Of a DNA stretch of 18,308 nt, positions 1 through 7,881 are shown piece by piece. Under the pieces are notes generated by a model. The model was not told the origin of the DNA. It searched no databases and saw only the letters and a program-made list of their open reading frames with translations. The stretch spans positions 1 through 18,308 of the forward strand of contig CAZZBK010000121.1 of the NCBI GenBank assembly GCA_964652155.1, read 5' to 3'. This DNA comes from CAZZBK01 sp964652155 (GTDB lineage Bacteria > Planctomycetota > Planctomycetia > Pirellulales > PNKZ01). Every line of letters begins with the position of its first letter. The stretch's first letter is position 1. The position numbers were made by a program, and so were the translations under genes.

Positions 1-794
1 CCTTCGAACACGTCCGGGCACCAGAAGTGGAACGGCACGGCCGAGAGCTTGAAGGCTAAGCCGACGGTGAGCATCAAGCCGCCGGAGACGAGCAGCGTTT
101 GCCGCTCGGCGAGCAGTTCGGGCGACAGGGTCGCGAGTTGCTGCACGATCGTGGGAAGGTGAAAGGTGCCCAGCGCGCCGGCGAGCAGGCTGATGCCGTA
201 GAGCATGACGCCCGACGCGCCCGCGCCGTAGACCGAGTACTTGAGGGCCGCTTCACTGCTGGTGCGGCGTCCCTTGAGGATGCCGGCGAGAGCATACGAC
301 GGCACGCTGGCCATCTCGACTCCCATGAAGACCATGAACAGATGATTGGCGCTGGCCATCACGAGCATGCCCAGCGTTGCGCCAAGCACCAGCGTGTAAA
401 TGTCGGGGCCATCTTCGCGATCGGGAATGCCCGAGAGCCGCGTAAAGACCAGGAACAACGACAGGAAGACGAGCAACACGCCACGAAAATAGACGGTCAG
501 CGGGTCGAGCACGAGCATGCCGCTAAAGAGGGACGTGCTGGTGAGTCGGCCTTCGGCGGCGAGATAGAACCAGGGGGCGGCCAGGTACAGGGCCACGAGC
601 GTGCCGGGGAGCGCGACGTAAAAGGCGTTGACCCGGCGACCCCATGCGGGGACCCGCACCAGCAGCATCAGCACGATGGTGGCGGCGATGACCAACTCGG
701 GCAGAAAGCCATTATGCCCATCGGCCCCGCAGAGCGAACGAAGCGTGTCGCTCTGGAAGTTGCTGAGCAGTTGATGAAAGGTGAGTTGATCCAC
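1..794 (-). CDS. nuoN: NADH-quinone oxidoreductase subunit N (partial, C-terminus beyond window)
   Basis: NuoN is one of the three antiporter-like proton-pumping subunits of the complex I membrane arm. I translated the minus strand by hand from a GTG at 792-794; the frame stays open to base 1, giving 264 complete codons. Upstream the frame reaches a stop with no ATG, so GTG is the best start, preceded by a weak purine stretch (GAAAG). The channel residues expected in the family are visible: Glu160 in 'MGVEMASVPSYAL', Lys185 in 'EAALKYSVYG', and Lys249 in 'GLAFKLSAVPFHFW'. The second half, holding the rest of the TM8-TM13 channel, lies outside the window. It follows nuoM after 62 bases and is the last nuo gene visible. 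Unlike NuoL and NuoM here, its TM6-TM7 loop is of ordinary length. Identification is secure; the exact start is less so. Confidence 0.93.
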   Translation of the reverse strand, partial: MDQLTFHQLLSNFQSDTLRSLCGADGHNGFLPELVIAATIVLMLLVRVPAWGRRVNAFYVALPGTLVALYLAAPWFYLAAEGRLTSTSLFSGMLVLDPLTVYFRGVLLVFLSLFLVFTRLSGIPDREDGPDIYTLVLGATLGMLVMASANHLFMVFMGVEMASVPSYALAGILKGRRTSSEAALKYSVYGAGASGVMLYGISLLAGALGTFHLPTIVQQLATLSPELLAERQTLLVSGGLMLTVGLAFKLSAVPFHFWCPDVFE

Positions 795-856
795 GGTGTC
801 GATCTTTCGGGGCTCGCGTCCTATGTAACTGTTGCGCTCGTCAGCGGGAACTCAAT

Positions 857-2650
857 CTAGGGTTGTTTGCTGGCGACGGCGCTGCTGGCCGAGTGCCGCT
901 GGAGGTTGATGGTCGGCTTAACGTTCTCGGTCCAGTCGCGCAAGTCGACCGCCAGTTGGTTCACGGTCGGGGTCATGTACTTGAACAACAAGTTTGGTGC
1001 CACGCCGAACAAAATGGCAAACGCCAGCAACGGCGCGGCGATCGAAAACTCGCGCGCCGTCATGGGGGTGATGTGCTCGCCGTGCGGGCCCTTGTATTCG
1101 GGGCCCAGATAGACACGCTGCAACATCCAGAGGATGTAGCCGGCGGTGAGGATCACCGTGGCGGCCGAGATGACGGCGAGTGTCTTGCTGAAGTTCCAGA
1201 CGCTGAGCGTGACGAACACTTCGCCGATGAAGCCGCACAGGCCCGGCAGACCCAAACCCGCAAAGAAAATACCCCAGGCCAAGGCCGTGTAGACCGGCAT
1301 GCGGCCAAACAGGCCGCCGAACTCGTCGAGGTTGCGATGATGCACGCGGTCGTAAATGACGCCGACCATGAAGAACATGCCGGGCGAGCTGATGCCGTGG
1401 GCCAGCATTTGGAACATCGCGCCGTTCATGCCCATCGACCAGTAGTCGGGGTTGTACAGATTGCCTTCGGTCGCGCTCCACACGCCGATGCCCAGCACGA
1501 CGTAGCCCATGTGACTGACCGAGCTGTAGGCGACCAACCGCTTGAAGTCCTTTTGTGCCAAGGCGGCGAACGCGCCGTAGACCATGCTCAACACGCCGAT
1601 GAAGCAGACAAAGTACGACAAGTCGTAAGCACCGTCGGGACAGATCGGATAGCAGATCCGCAAGATGCCGTAGCCACCCATCTTCAAGAGCACGCCAGCC
1701 AGCAGCATCGAGATGGGTGTCGGGGCCTCGACGTGCGCGTCGGGCAACCAGGTATGCACCGGCACGCCCGGCACCTTGATCAAAAAGCCCAGGAAGAGCA
1801 ACAGGAACGCCCACCACTGGATGTTCTTATCACCCAAGGGCCAGTCGGCATATTCCTTGGCAAAGAGGGGCTGGGTGAACAGGGCCGTCTTCTGGCCCAT
1901 CTTGGCCAGCGCCATGATATTGAACGTGTGGACCGGGGTCTTGTCCCCCTTCTCGAGCGCCGTCTTGACCTGCTTGCTCACATCGTCGTGCAGGTGCAAC
2001 TGCTTCCAGGCTGGGGCGTCGACGGCGAAACCGTCGGTCGTGGCCAGCGTGACCAGATCGCTCTTGAAGTAGAGCATCAGAATGGCGATGAGCATGAACA
2101 CGCTGCCAAGCAACGTGTACAAAAAGAACTTGATCGCGGCGTACTCGCGGCGCGGGCCACCCCAGACGCCGATGAGAAAATACATCGGCAGCAGCATGAC
2201 TTCCCAAAACACATAAAACAGAAAGAAGTCGAGCGCCATAAAGACGCCGAGCATGCCGGTCTCAAGGAGCAAAAACAGAATACAGTAGGCCTTGATGTGC
2301 TTCTGGATGTTCCAGCTAGCCCCCATCGCGAACATGCAGGAGAACGAGGTCAACACCAGCAGCGGAAAGCTGATGCCGTCGAGGCCCAAGAAGTAATAGA
2401 TATTGAACGACGGCACCCAGGAGATCGAGAAGGCGTTTTGCAACTCGTGCGTGCCGAGTTGGAACTGACCGGTCGCGCTATTGGCCGGAATGGCCATCCA
2501 GGCCGTGATGAGAAACACAATCACGGTCGCGGCCAGGCTTACGCCCTTGATCGCCTCGGGCTGGTCTTTTGGCAAAAAGGCCAACACCAACGCGGCAAGC
2601 GCCGGCAGAAAGACCACAACGCTGAGCAGGAGTGCGTAGCTCGATTCCAT
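857..2650 (-). CDS. nuoM: NADH-quinone oxidoreductase subunit M
   Basis: NuoM is an antiporter-like proton-translocating subunit of the complex I membrane arm. The 597-residue protein is about 90 longer than the usual ~500. Family motifs are intact: Glu150 in 'FYVFWEVMLLPMYFLIG' (TM5), Lys292 in 'FLIKVPGVPVHTWLPDAH' (TM7), Lys323 in 'LLKMGGYG' (TM8), and Glu477 in 'GFIGEVFV' (TM12). These correspond to the E. coli proton-path residues E144, K234, K265 and E407. Much of the extra length is a charged soluble loop, about residues 197-275, between TM6 and TM7. A hydrophilic tail of roughly 30 residues follows the last helix. The ATG start has a GAGAAG about 8 bases upstream. It sits 73 bases after nuoL and 62 before nuoN, spacing wide enough for a structured spacer but still consistent with one operon. 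Confidence 0.97.
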   Translation of the reverse strand: MESSYALLLSVVVFLPALAALVLAFLPKDQPEAIKGVSLAATVIVFLITAWMAIPANSATGQFQLGTHELQNAFSISWVPSFNIYYFLGLDGISFPLLVLTSFSCMFAMGASWNIQKHIKAYCILFLLLETGMLGVFMALDFFLFYVFWEVMLLPMYFLIGVWGGPRREYAAIKFFLYTLLGSVFMLIAILMLYFKSDLVTLATTDGFAVDAPAWKQLHLHDDVSKQVKTALEKGDKTPVHTFNIMALAKMGQKTALFTQPLFAKEYADWPLGDKNIQWWAFLLLFLGFLIKVPGVPVHTWLPDAHVEAPTPISMLLAGVLLKMGGYGILRICYPICPDGAYDLSYFVCFIGVLSMVYGAFAALAQKDFKRLVAYSSVSHMGYVVLGIGVWSATEGNLYNPDYWSMGMNGAMFQMLAHGISSPGMFFMVGVIYDRVHHRNLDEFGGLFGRMPVYTALAWGIFFAGLGLPGLCGFIGEVFVTLSVWNFSKTLAVISAATVILTAGYILWMLQRVYLGPEYKGPHGEHITPMTAREFSIAAPLLAFAILFGVAPNLLFKYMTPTVNQLAVDLRDWTENVKPTINLQRHSASSAVASKQP

Positions 2651-2723
2651 AGTGTGTGCTTCTCAATTCACTTTCGCTGGCTGCGAATACGTTCCAGGCG
2701 ATGCAGGGTCCACGAACTCTGTG

Positions 2724-5327
2724 TTAAGGGGTGCCGGCCGCGCTCCAACGCACGATCACCGTCAACGCCACCGTTCCAATCACGATCAACATCACGTACT
2801 GCCGCAGTCGGCCTGTCTGCACGTTGTGCAGCGCGTAACCGATCGAGCGGGTCCAGTGCGCGACGAGATTCACGAGACCATCGATAAAATAGCGGTCGAG
2901 CATGTCGTCGAACGCGGCCACGCGCTTGACGCCTTGCGCCAGCCGCTCGATGAACACGTCGATCACTTGCTTGTCAAACCGCGAAATAATGCCGCCGATC
3001 ACATGACAGGGGCGGATAAAAATCACTTCGTACAACTCATCGAAGTACCATTTGTTGACCAGCCAGCGGTACAGCGGCTCGTACTGCTGTCGCACGTCGG
3101 CCGCGTTGAGCTTGCGCCAGCCATAGAACACCGTGGCGAGCATGAAACCGGCGAAGGCGGTCGAGAAGGCGACGATCGTCGCGGCGATGTGGATCGCCGA
3201 GGCGTGACTGTCATGCTCGTTGGGATAAACCAGCGAGGTGAGCAGCACACCGCTGCTGGCTCCGACCGCCGGCCGGGCCTGCTCCAATAAGTTCTGCACG
3301 CTCAAGTCGACAAACGGCACCGTCCAGCCCACGCCAACGGCCATGACCGCGAGCACGACGAGCGGCACGTACATGACCTTCGGCGACTCATGCGCGTGAT
3401 CGAAGATGTGCTGATCGCGGGGCTCGCCGGCGAAGGTCAGGTACCACAGGCGGAACATGTAGAACGCCGTGATCGATGCTCCGCCCGCCGCCGCGACGAA
3501 GAACACCGCGCCGTGCGTGGGGTTGTGATTCCAGAACGACAAGGCCTGGGCAATGATCGCGTCTTTGCTGTAGTACCCACTAAAGCCGAGAACAAAGGGG
3601 ACGCCCGCCCCAATGATCGCCAAACAGCCGGCGAGCATCGTGTAGGCGGTGTACGGCATCTTATGACGCAGGCCGCCCATCTTGGGCATTTCGTTCGTGT
3701 GACAGGCGTGGATGACCGAGCCGGAGCACATGAACAGCAGGCTCTTGAAGAACGCATGGGTGATGAGGTGGAACAGACCGGCGACCCAACCGCCGACACC
3801 CAGGCCGAGCATCATGTAGCCGAGTTGGCTGACGGTCGAGTAGGCCAACACGCGCTTGATGTCGGTCGCGGTGATGGCGATCGTCGCGGCGATGAACAAC
3901 GTGATCGCCCCGATGTAGGCGATCACGAGCAGCACCTCGGGCGTGAACACCGGGAAGAACCGGCCGACCAAATACACGCCGGCCGCGACCATCGTCGCCG
4001 AGTGAACCAAAGCCGACACCGGCGTGGGACCTTCCATCGCGTCGGGCAACCAGACGTGCAACGGGAACTGCGCGCTCTTGCCGACGCAGCCGCAGAAGAT
4101 GCCCAGCCCGGCGATGACGAGCAGCCCGTAGCCGACGCCGTCGCTGCGAGCGTCGTTCATACGTTGGTCGACAATAAACTTGACATACTCGGTGCTCACG
4201 CTCAGCCGGGTGACGGGGTCAACCGAGCGGCCAATCTCGTCGGCCACGATCGGGCCGAGCCCGGCGCGAACCATGCCGTCGGGCGTGACGATGGCGTATT
4301 CGTTCTCGGGTGTCCGCACCTGGCTAAAAATGCCGGGCTGCAATTTGCCGCTGTCGTCTTGGTAATCGCCGAAGCTAAAGGTGCCCAGCGCGCCCCAGAG
4401 GGCCATCAGACCAATGATCATCCCGAAGTCGCCGACGCGATTGACGATAAACGCCTTGTTCGCGGCAGTCGAGGCGCTCTTGCGTTCAATGTAGAAGCCG
4501 ATGAGGAAGTAGGAGCAGACGCCGACCAACTCCCAAAACACGAACACCATCGCAATGTTGCCGGCGATCACAATGCCCAGCATGCTGAAGCAGAACAGCG
4601 ACAGGTATTGGAAGAACCGCGAGTAACGGCCCGGGCGAGTCAAGTGATTGCCGCCACCGTGAGCGTGGGCGTCATGACCGTGATCGCCATGCTGGGCCGC
4701 ATGGCCATGCGCGTCGTGACCATGATTGTCGTGGCCGTGGCTGCCATGAGCGTGCTGCGGGTGGCTGAGCGTGACTTCATGATCGGTCACGTCGTGCAAC
4801 TCGTCGTGCATGTAGCCGCTGGCGTAGAAGTGGATGCACGAGGCGATGAAGGTGACCATGCAGAACATGCTCACCGTCAGGGCGTCGATGTAGTAGCCGA
4901 TGGTGACGTTGAGTTTGCCGAATTTGCCCAGCGAGTACCAATCGCCGCTGTAGGCCTTGGGGGGCGTGACGGCATGCGCGTGGTGCTCGTCATGCGCTTC
5001 GTGCTTGTCTTTGGCATGCGCGTCGGCTTTGCCGTGACCATCGGCTTCCTTGGCGCTGACCACGGAGAACGCGCCGGTCGAGGCCGGTGCGATCTGGGCA
5101 TGCGCGTCGTGACCACCCGGTGCCGAAGCACCATGCGCCTGCAGCCAGAAGAACAGGGCGGTGAAGGAGAGCGCGGCGGAGGTCAAGATGGCGGCGGTGG
5201 CGACGCCGGCGGCGTATTTACCCCCTTTGCCCATCTTGGGCCCCAGGAACAATATGAGCACGAACGAAGCCAGGGGCACCAGCCATGCCGCGCCGAGCAA
5301 CTGCGATAGGGTTTGACCAAGTTCCAT
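2724..5327 (-). CDS. nuoL: NADH-quinone oxidoreductase subunit L, enlarged, with His-rich insertions
   Basis: NuoL is the distal antiporter-like subunit of complex I, carrying the long lateral helix. At 867 residues it is far longer than the usual 600-700. Core motifs are present: Glu266 in 'FVFWELVGVCSYFLIGFYI' (TM5), Lys417 in 'GKSAQFPLHVWLPDAMEGP' (TM7), Lys528 in 'HAFFKSLLF', and Lys588 in 'GYYSKDAII'. The extra length comes mainly from three places: residues ~65-118 (10 His), residues ~189-228 (15 His in 40 residues, of the form HGHD repeated), and a long TM6-TM7 loop at ~320-398. The C-terminal part keeps the amphipathic-helix region ('WYFDELYEVIF') and a final membrane helix. The ATG start has no clear Shine-Dalgarno. 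It lies 27 bases after nuoK. The insertions are in frame and interrupt loops rather than helices, so the protein should be functional. Confidence 0.97.
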   Translation of the reverse strand: MELGQTLSQLLGAAWLVPLASFVLILFLGPKMGKGGKYAAGVATAAILTSAALSFTALFFWLQAHGASAPGGHDAHAQIAPASTGAFSVVSAKEADGHGKADAHAKDKHEAHDEHHAHAVTPPKAYSGDWYSLGKFGKLNVTIGYYIDALTVSMFCMVTFIASCIHFYASGYMHDELHDVTDHEVTLSHPQHAHGSHGHDNHGHDAHGHAAQHGDHGHDAHAHGGGNHLTRPGRYSRFFQYLSLFCFSMLGIVIAGNIAMVFVFWELVGVCSYFLIGFYIERKSASTAANKAFIVNRVGDFGMIIGLMALWGALGTFSFGDYQDDSGKLQPGIFSQVRTPENEYAIVTPDGMVRAGLGPIVADEIGRSVDPVTRLSVSTEYVKFIVDQRMNDARSDGVGYGLLVIAGLGIFCGCVGKSAQFPLHVWLPDAMEGPTPVSALVHSATMVAAGVYLVGRFFPVFTPEVLLVIAYIGAITLFIAATIAITATDIKRVLAYSTVSQLGYMMLGLGVGGWVAGLFHLITHAFFKSLLFMCSGSVIHACHTNEMPKMGGLRHKMPYTAYTMLAGCLAIIGAGVPFVLGFSGYYSKDAIIAQALSFWNHNPTHGAVFFVAAAGGASITAFYMFRLWYLTFAGEPRDQHIFDHAHESPKVMYVPLVVLAVMAVGVGWTVPFVDLSVQNLLEQARPAVGASSGVLLTSLVYPNEHDSHASAIHIAATIVAFSTAFAGFMLATVFYGWRKLNAADVRQQYEPLYRWLVNKWYFDELYEVIFIRPCHVIGGIISRFDKQVIDVFIERLAQGVKRVAAFDDMLDRYFIDGLVNLVAHWTRSIGYALHNVQTGRLRQYVMLIVIGTVALTVIVRWSAAGTP

Positions 5328-5354
5328 GTGCGATTTGTGCGAGTGGAGTGTGAG

Positions 5355-5699
5355 CTAACCCTTGAGTTCGTCGGCCCGGTCGACGTCGACCGTGGCATGG
5401 TTGTTATAAAAGTTGAGCGTGATCGCCAGGGCCACGGCCGCCTCGGCAGCCGCCAGCACGATGACGAACAGCGCCGCGAATTGCCCATCGAGGCCAAGCC
5501 GGAACGCCGCATCGCCGCGCAACAGGTCGCTGCTCAGCGCCACGAAGTTGACGTTGGCGCCGTTGAGGACCAGTTCGACCCCCATGAGCACCCCCAGGGC
5601 GTTGCGTTTGGTGGCCATGCAGACGACGCCAGCGGCGAACAGGATCGCGCCGACGACCATCATGTGCGAAGCGCCAATCGGTTGACTCAATAAGTTCAT
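5355..5699 (-). CDS. nuoK: NADH-quinone oxidoreductase subunit K
   Basis: NuoK is the small three-helix subunit (homologous to mitochondrial ND4L) that forms part of the fourth proton channel. The 114-residue product fits the usual ~100, with a short hydrophilic C-terminal extension ('NNHATVDVDRADELKG'). Both membrane glutamates essential in E. coli (E36 and E72) are conserved as Glu42 in 'LMGVELVLNGANVNFV' and Glu86 in 'VLAAAEAAVALAI'. The start ATG follows the nuoJ stop by only 6 bases with no obvious ribosome-binding site, which suggests translation coupled to nuoJ. Confidence 0.96.
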   Translation of the reverse strand: MNLLSQPIGASHMMVVGAILFAAGVVCMATKRNALGVLMGVELVLNGANVNFVALSSDLLRGDAAFRLGLDGQFAALFVIVLAAAEAAVALAITLNFYNNHATVDVDRADELKG

Positions 5700-5705
5700 G
5701 GCAGC

Positions 5706-6302
5706 TTAACTCGCGGAAGTACGACGCTTCTTGGAACGGGCCAAATAGGCGGCGCCGACCAACACAACCAGCAAGTGAATCGAGACGATCTCAAACGGCA
5801 GCAAGTAGCTCGACATGCCGTCGCGCAAGTTGGCCGGCGTCCGCTTGTCGAGTTGATCGACGCGCACGCCCAACACCCCCAACCCGATGCGGGCCGCCGT
5901 GGGATCGGCCGGCTCGACCGACAGTTGCGCGTCGTCGGGAGCGCGCCACTCGGGAAGGGCGAAGGCCGCGGGGACCAGCAGGGCGAGCAGGCAGCCGCTC
6001 AAGAGCAGCGCCGCGATCCAATCGCCGCCGCGCGTTTTGAGTGACACGAATGGCCCTTGCGCCGTGAGCATGACGCCGAACACGAGCAACACGACCGTGC
6101 CGCCGACATAGATCATCAGTTGCATGGCCCCAACGAAGTCGGCCCCGGCCAGGAAGAACAAGCCCGAGGTCGCGCCGAGCGAAAGGATCAGGTACAGCGC
6201 CATCCGCACAATGTTGGCCGAGACCACGAGCGCGACGGCGAACACGCTCGCCACGATGGCAAAGAACAGGAAGAAGAACGTGTGCCAGTTGATAGCGTCC
6301 AT
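5706..6302 (-). CDS. nuoJ: NADH-quinone oxidoreductase subunit J
   Basis: NuoJ (ND6 homologue) is a five-helix subunit whose third helix undergoes the conformational switch linking quinone chemistry to proton pumping. I chose the ATG at 6300-6302, giving 198 residues that begin 'MDAINWHTFFFLFFAIVASV'. A longer in-frame ORF reaches 6476, but its added N-terminus is Pro/Arg-rich, not membrane-like, and lies inside nuoH. The chosen start has an AGGGGAG 11 bases upstream. The TM3 region shows the conserved 'MIYVGGTVVLLVFGVML' with Tyr65 and Gly67-Gly68, and the last helix is 'EIVSIHLLVVLVGAAYLARS'. Residues ~117-160 form a soluble loop. The start is 4 bases beyond the nuoH stop. The nuoI gene that often sits between nuoH and nuoJ is missing. 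Confidence 0.95.
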   Translation of the reverse strand: MDAINWHTFFFLFFAIVASVFAVALVVSANIVRMALYLILSLGATSGLFFLAGADFVGAMQLMIYVGGTVVLLVFGVMLTAQGPFVSLKTRGGDWIAALLLSGCLLALLVPAAFALPEWRAPDDAQLSVEPADPTAARIGLGVLGVRVDQLDKRTPANLRDGMSSYLLPFEIVSIHLLVVLVGAAYLARSKKRRTSAS

Positions 6303-6306
6303 CGAC

Positions 6307-7524
6307 TTAGCGACTCCCCTGTGACGTGGCCGCGGCAACTTTGGCGGGAGCGGTGTCCTTGGCAGGTGCCGTCGCGGGGGCTGACTCGACCGCCGGCAAA
6401 GGCTCGACATGCGTGCGGAACACATACGGCTTGTCGAGCCATGCGCTGCCGGGCAGGCCGTAGTAGGTCCAGGCAATGGCTCCCAGGAACATCACCGCCG
6501 CGATCGGCGTGCAGTACTTCAGGCAGGTCGTCATGACCTGATCGATGCGCAATCGCGGCAACGTCCAGCGAATCCACATCATCACCGTCACGCCCAACAC
6601 GCACTTGAGCAGGAAGTTAAGCATCCCCAGGAAGTTGCCCAGGTACGCGGCCACCGTGCCGTTGGCGCTCGTGAGCCCCAGCAAGTCAGCCACCGGGATC
6701 GGGCCATTCCAACCGCCGTAGAACAAAATCGCGGCCAAGCCGCTCACGGCGAACATCGAACCGTACTCGGCCATGAAGAAGAAGCTCCACCGCAGGCCGC
6801 TGTACTCGGTATGAAAACCGGCCACCAGTTCGCTCTCGGCCTCGGCCAGGTCGAATGGCGCGCGATTCACGCTGGCCATCGCGCAGGTAAAATAGACCCA
6901 CGAGGTGATGAACGTGAACGGGTCGTGCAGCACGAGCCAGTTGGTAAACCAGCCGCGCTGCGCCTCGCCAATCTCGACCAGGTCCATCGAGCCCGCAATG
7001 AGCACCGGCACCACGACGCACATGCCCATCGGGACTTCGTAGCTGACGACCTGGGCACTCTCGCGCATCGCGCCGAAGAGGGACCACTTCGAGGCGGACG
7101 AGTAGCCGGCGAGAATGACGCCGAACACCTCCAAGCCCATCACGGCCAGTATGAAGAACACGCCCACGTTAAGCGGCACGGCCACCCAGCCATCGGCAAA
7201 GGGCAACGCCATGTAGGCCGTAAATGACGCGGCCATACTGATATACGGAGCGAGGCGAAAGAGGACGGCGTCCGCCCCGGCGGGCATCAGGTCTTCTTTC
7301 GTAATCAGCTTGAGGCCGTCGGCCAACGTTTGCAGCCAGCCGAACTTGCCCCCCACGCGCGTCGGCCCGAGTCGGTCTTGAATGCGGCCCGAGACTTTGC
7401 GCTCGAGCCAGATGAAAAACAGGGCCCCGACGGCGACGACGTTCATCAGCAGCGCGGCATGCACGGCCGCCGCGAGCAGATACGCGAGCCAGACGGGGAC
7501 ATATTGAGTAAGGAATTGGGCCAC
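6307..7524 (-). CDS. nuoH: NADH-quinone oxidoreductase subunit H
   Basis: NuoH (ND1 homologue) forms the quinone-access tunnel where the membrane arm meets the peripheral arm. The 405-residue protein starts with GTG at 7522-7524. An AGGA lies 12 bases upstream, slightly far. Signature stretches are clear: 'ERKVSGRIQDRLGPTRVG' at 41-58, 'KWSLFGAMRESAQVVSYEV' near 146-164, and 'RAPFDLAEAESELVAGF' at 221-237, the acidic loop lining the quinone chamber. About eight membrane helices are apparent. Residues ~372-405 form an Ala/Pro/Lys-rich tail, beyond the usual ~320-350 length, of no recognisable function. It is the first gene of the minus-strand nuo run; upstream lies a divergent promoter region rather than nuoG. 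Confidence 0.96.
   Translation of the reverse strand: MAQFLTQYVPVWLAYLLAAAVHAALLMNVVAVGALFFIWLERKVSGRIQDRLGPTRVGGKFGWLQTLADGLKLITKEDLMPAGADAVLFRLAPYISMAASFTAYMALPFADGWVAVPLNVGVFFILAVMGLEVFGVILAGYSSASKWSLFGAMRESAQVVSYEVPMGMCVVVPVLIAGSMDLVEIGEAQRGWFTNWLVLHDPFTFITSWVYFTCAMASVNRAPFDLAEAESELVAGFHTEYSGLRWSFFFMAEYGSMFAVSGLAAILFYGGWNGPIPVADLLGLTSANGTVAAYLGNFLGMLNFLLKCVLGVTVMMWIRWTLPRLRIDQVMTTCLKYCTPIAAVMFLGAIAWTYYGLPGSAWLDKPYVFRTHVEPLPAVESAPATAPAKDTAPAKVAAATSQGSR
6314..6320 (-). promoter_or_regulatory. Ribosome-binding site for nuoJ
   Basis: The minus strand reads AGGGGAG here, 11 bases before the nuoJ ATG and inside the last codons of nuoH. It is one of the stronger Shine-Dalgarno matches in the window. 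It favours the 198-residue NuoJ start over the longer in-frame alternative. Confidence 0.6.
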
Positions 7525-7881
7525 GGTCAGAAGTCATCCTGAGTCACAGACCAACGGCGCCGCGCAAGCGGGGTCCACTAAAGATTGTGAAATATGGCAC
7601 AAGGCAGGGGGTATCGACAAGCCCCCGCCGACGAAAATCACACCGCAAGGTTGCCCACTGGACGGGTCATCCGACGGGCGGATCACCATTCTGCCCGCCG
7701 AAGTCGCACAGGCCGCACGGTTCAGGGCCAAGATTCTGCTCAAAACCGCCCCGAGAGATTTTCTCCCTCCGGGCTGAAGCGGGATTATGATGCACCTGCC
7801 GAGCTTGTCATCGATCCTGATCCCGTCATGGTTGCTCGCTGCAACGCAGCGCCAAAAACTCCCCAAGCCCGTTGAGCCGTC
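7525..7881. other. Divergent intergenic region between nuoH and the patatin gene
   Basis: These 357 bases separate two genes transcribed away from each other and so should hold both promoters. No ORF here looks coding: the short reading frames have no homology signal and are Pro/Arg-rich. A GC-rich hairpin lies at 7603-7629. For nuoH, a poor sigma70-like pair (TTGTCG and CATATT, 18 apart) overlaps the hairpin on the minus strand. For the patatin gene, a TATGAT at 7786-7791 is a possible -10 without a good -35. Neither promoter is convincing by eye. Confidence 0.5.
7603..7629. repeat. GC-rich hairpin upstream of nuoH
   Basis: An inverted repeat pairs GGC-(A)-GGGGG with CCCCC-GCC: eight base pairs with one bulged A and a 10-base loop (TATCGACAAG on the plus strand). 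There is no T-tract on either side, so it does not look like an intrinsic terminator. It lies about 80 bases upstream of the nuoH start. It could be a 5' UTR structure of the nuo mRNA or a protein-binding site. Confidence 0.55.

Noticed and set aside
863..2887. A 674-residue plus-strand open frame opposite nuoM and the end of nuoL
   Set aside because: It is antisense to genes with clear homology. Its product is His/Arg/Asp/Gln-rich without membrane, domain or motif signal, as expected from the reverse complement of GC-rich codons.
4644..4763. The His-rich stretch as a possible tandem-repeat or sequencing artefact
   Set aside because: The frame is intact across it, codons vary between units, and NuoL motifs continue on both sides, so it reads as genuine coding sequence.
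3390..5309. A 639-residue plus-strand open frame opposite nuoL
   Set aside because: Same reason: a long shadow frame caused by codon bias. The opposite strand encodes NuoL with all catalytic residues.
7594..7875. A small plus-strand frame (93 residues) just upstream of the patatin gene
   Set aside because: Low-complexity Pro/Arg composition, no ribosome-binding site, and it crosses the hairpin and probable promoters.
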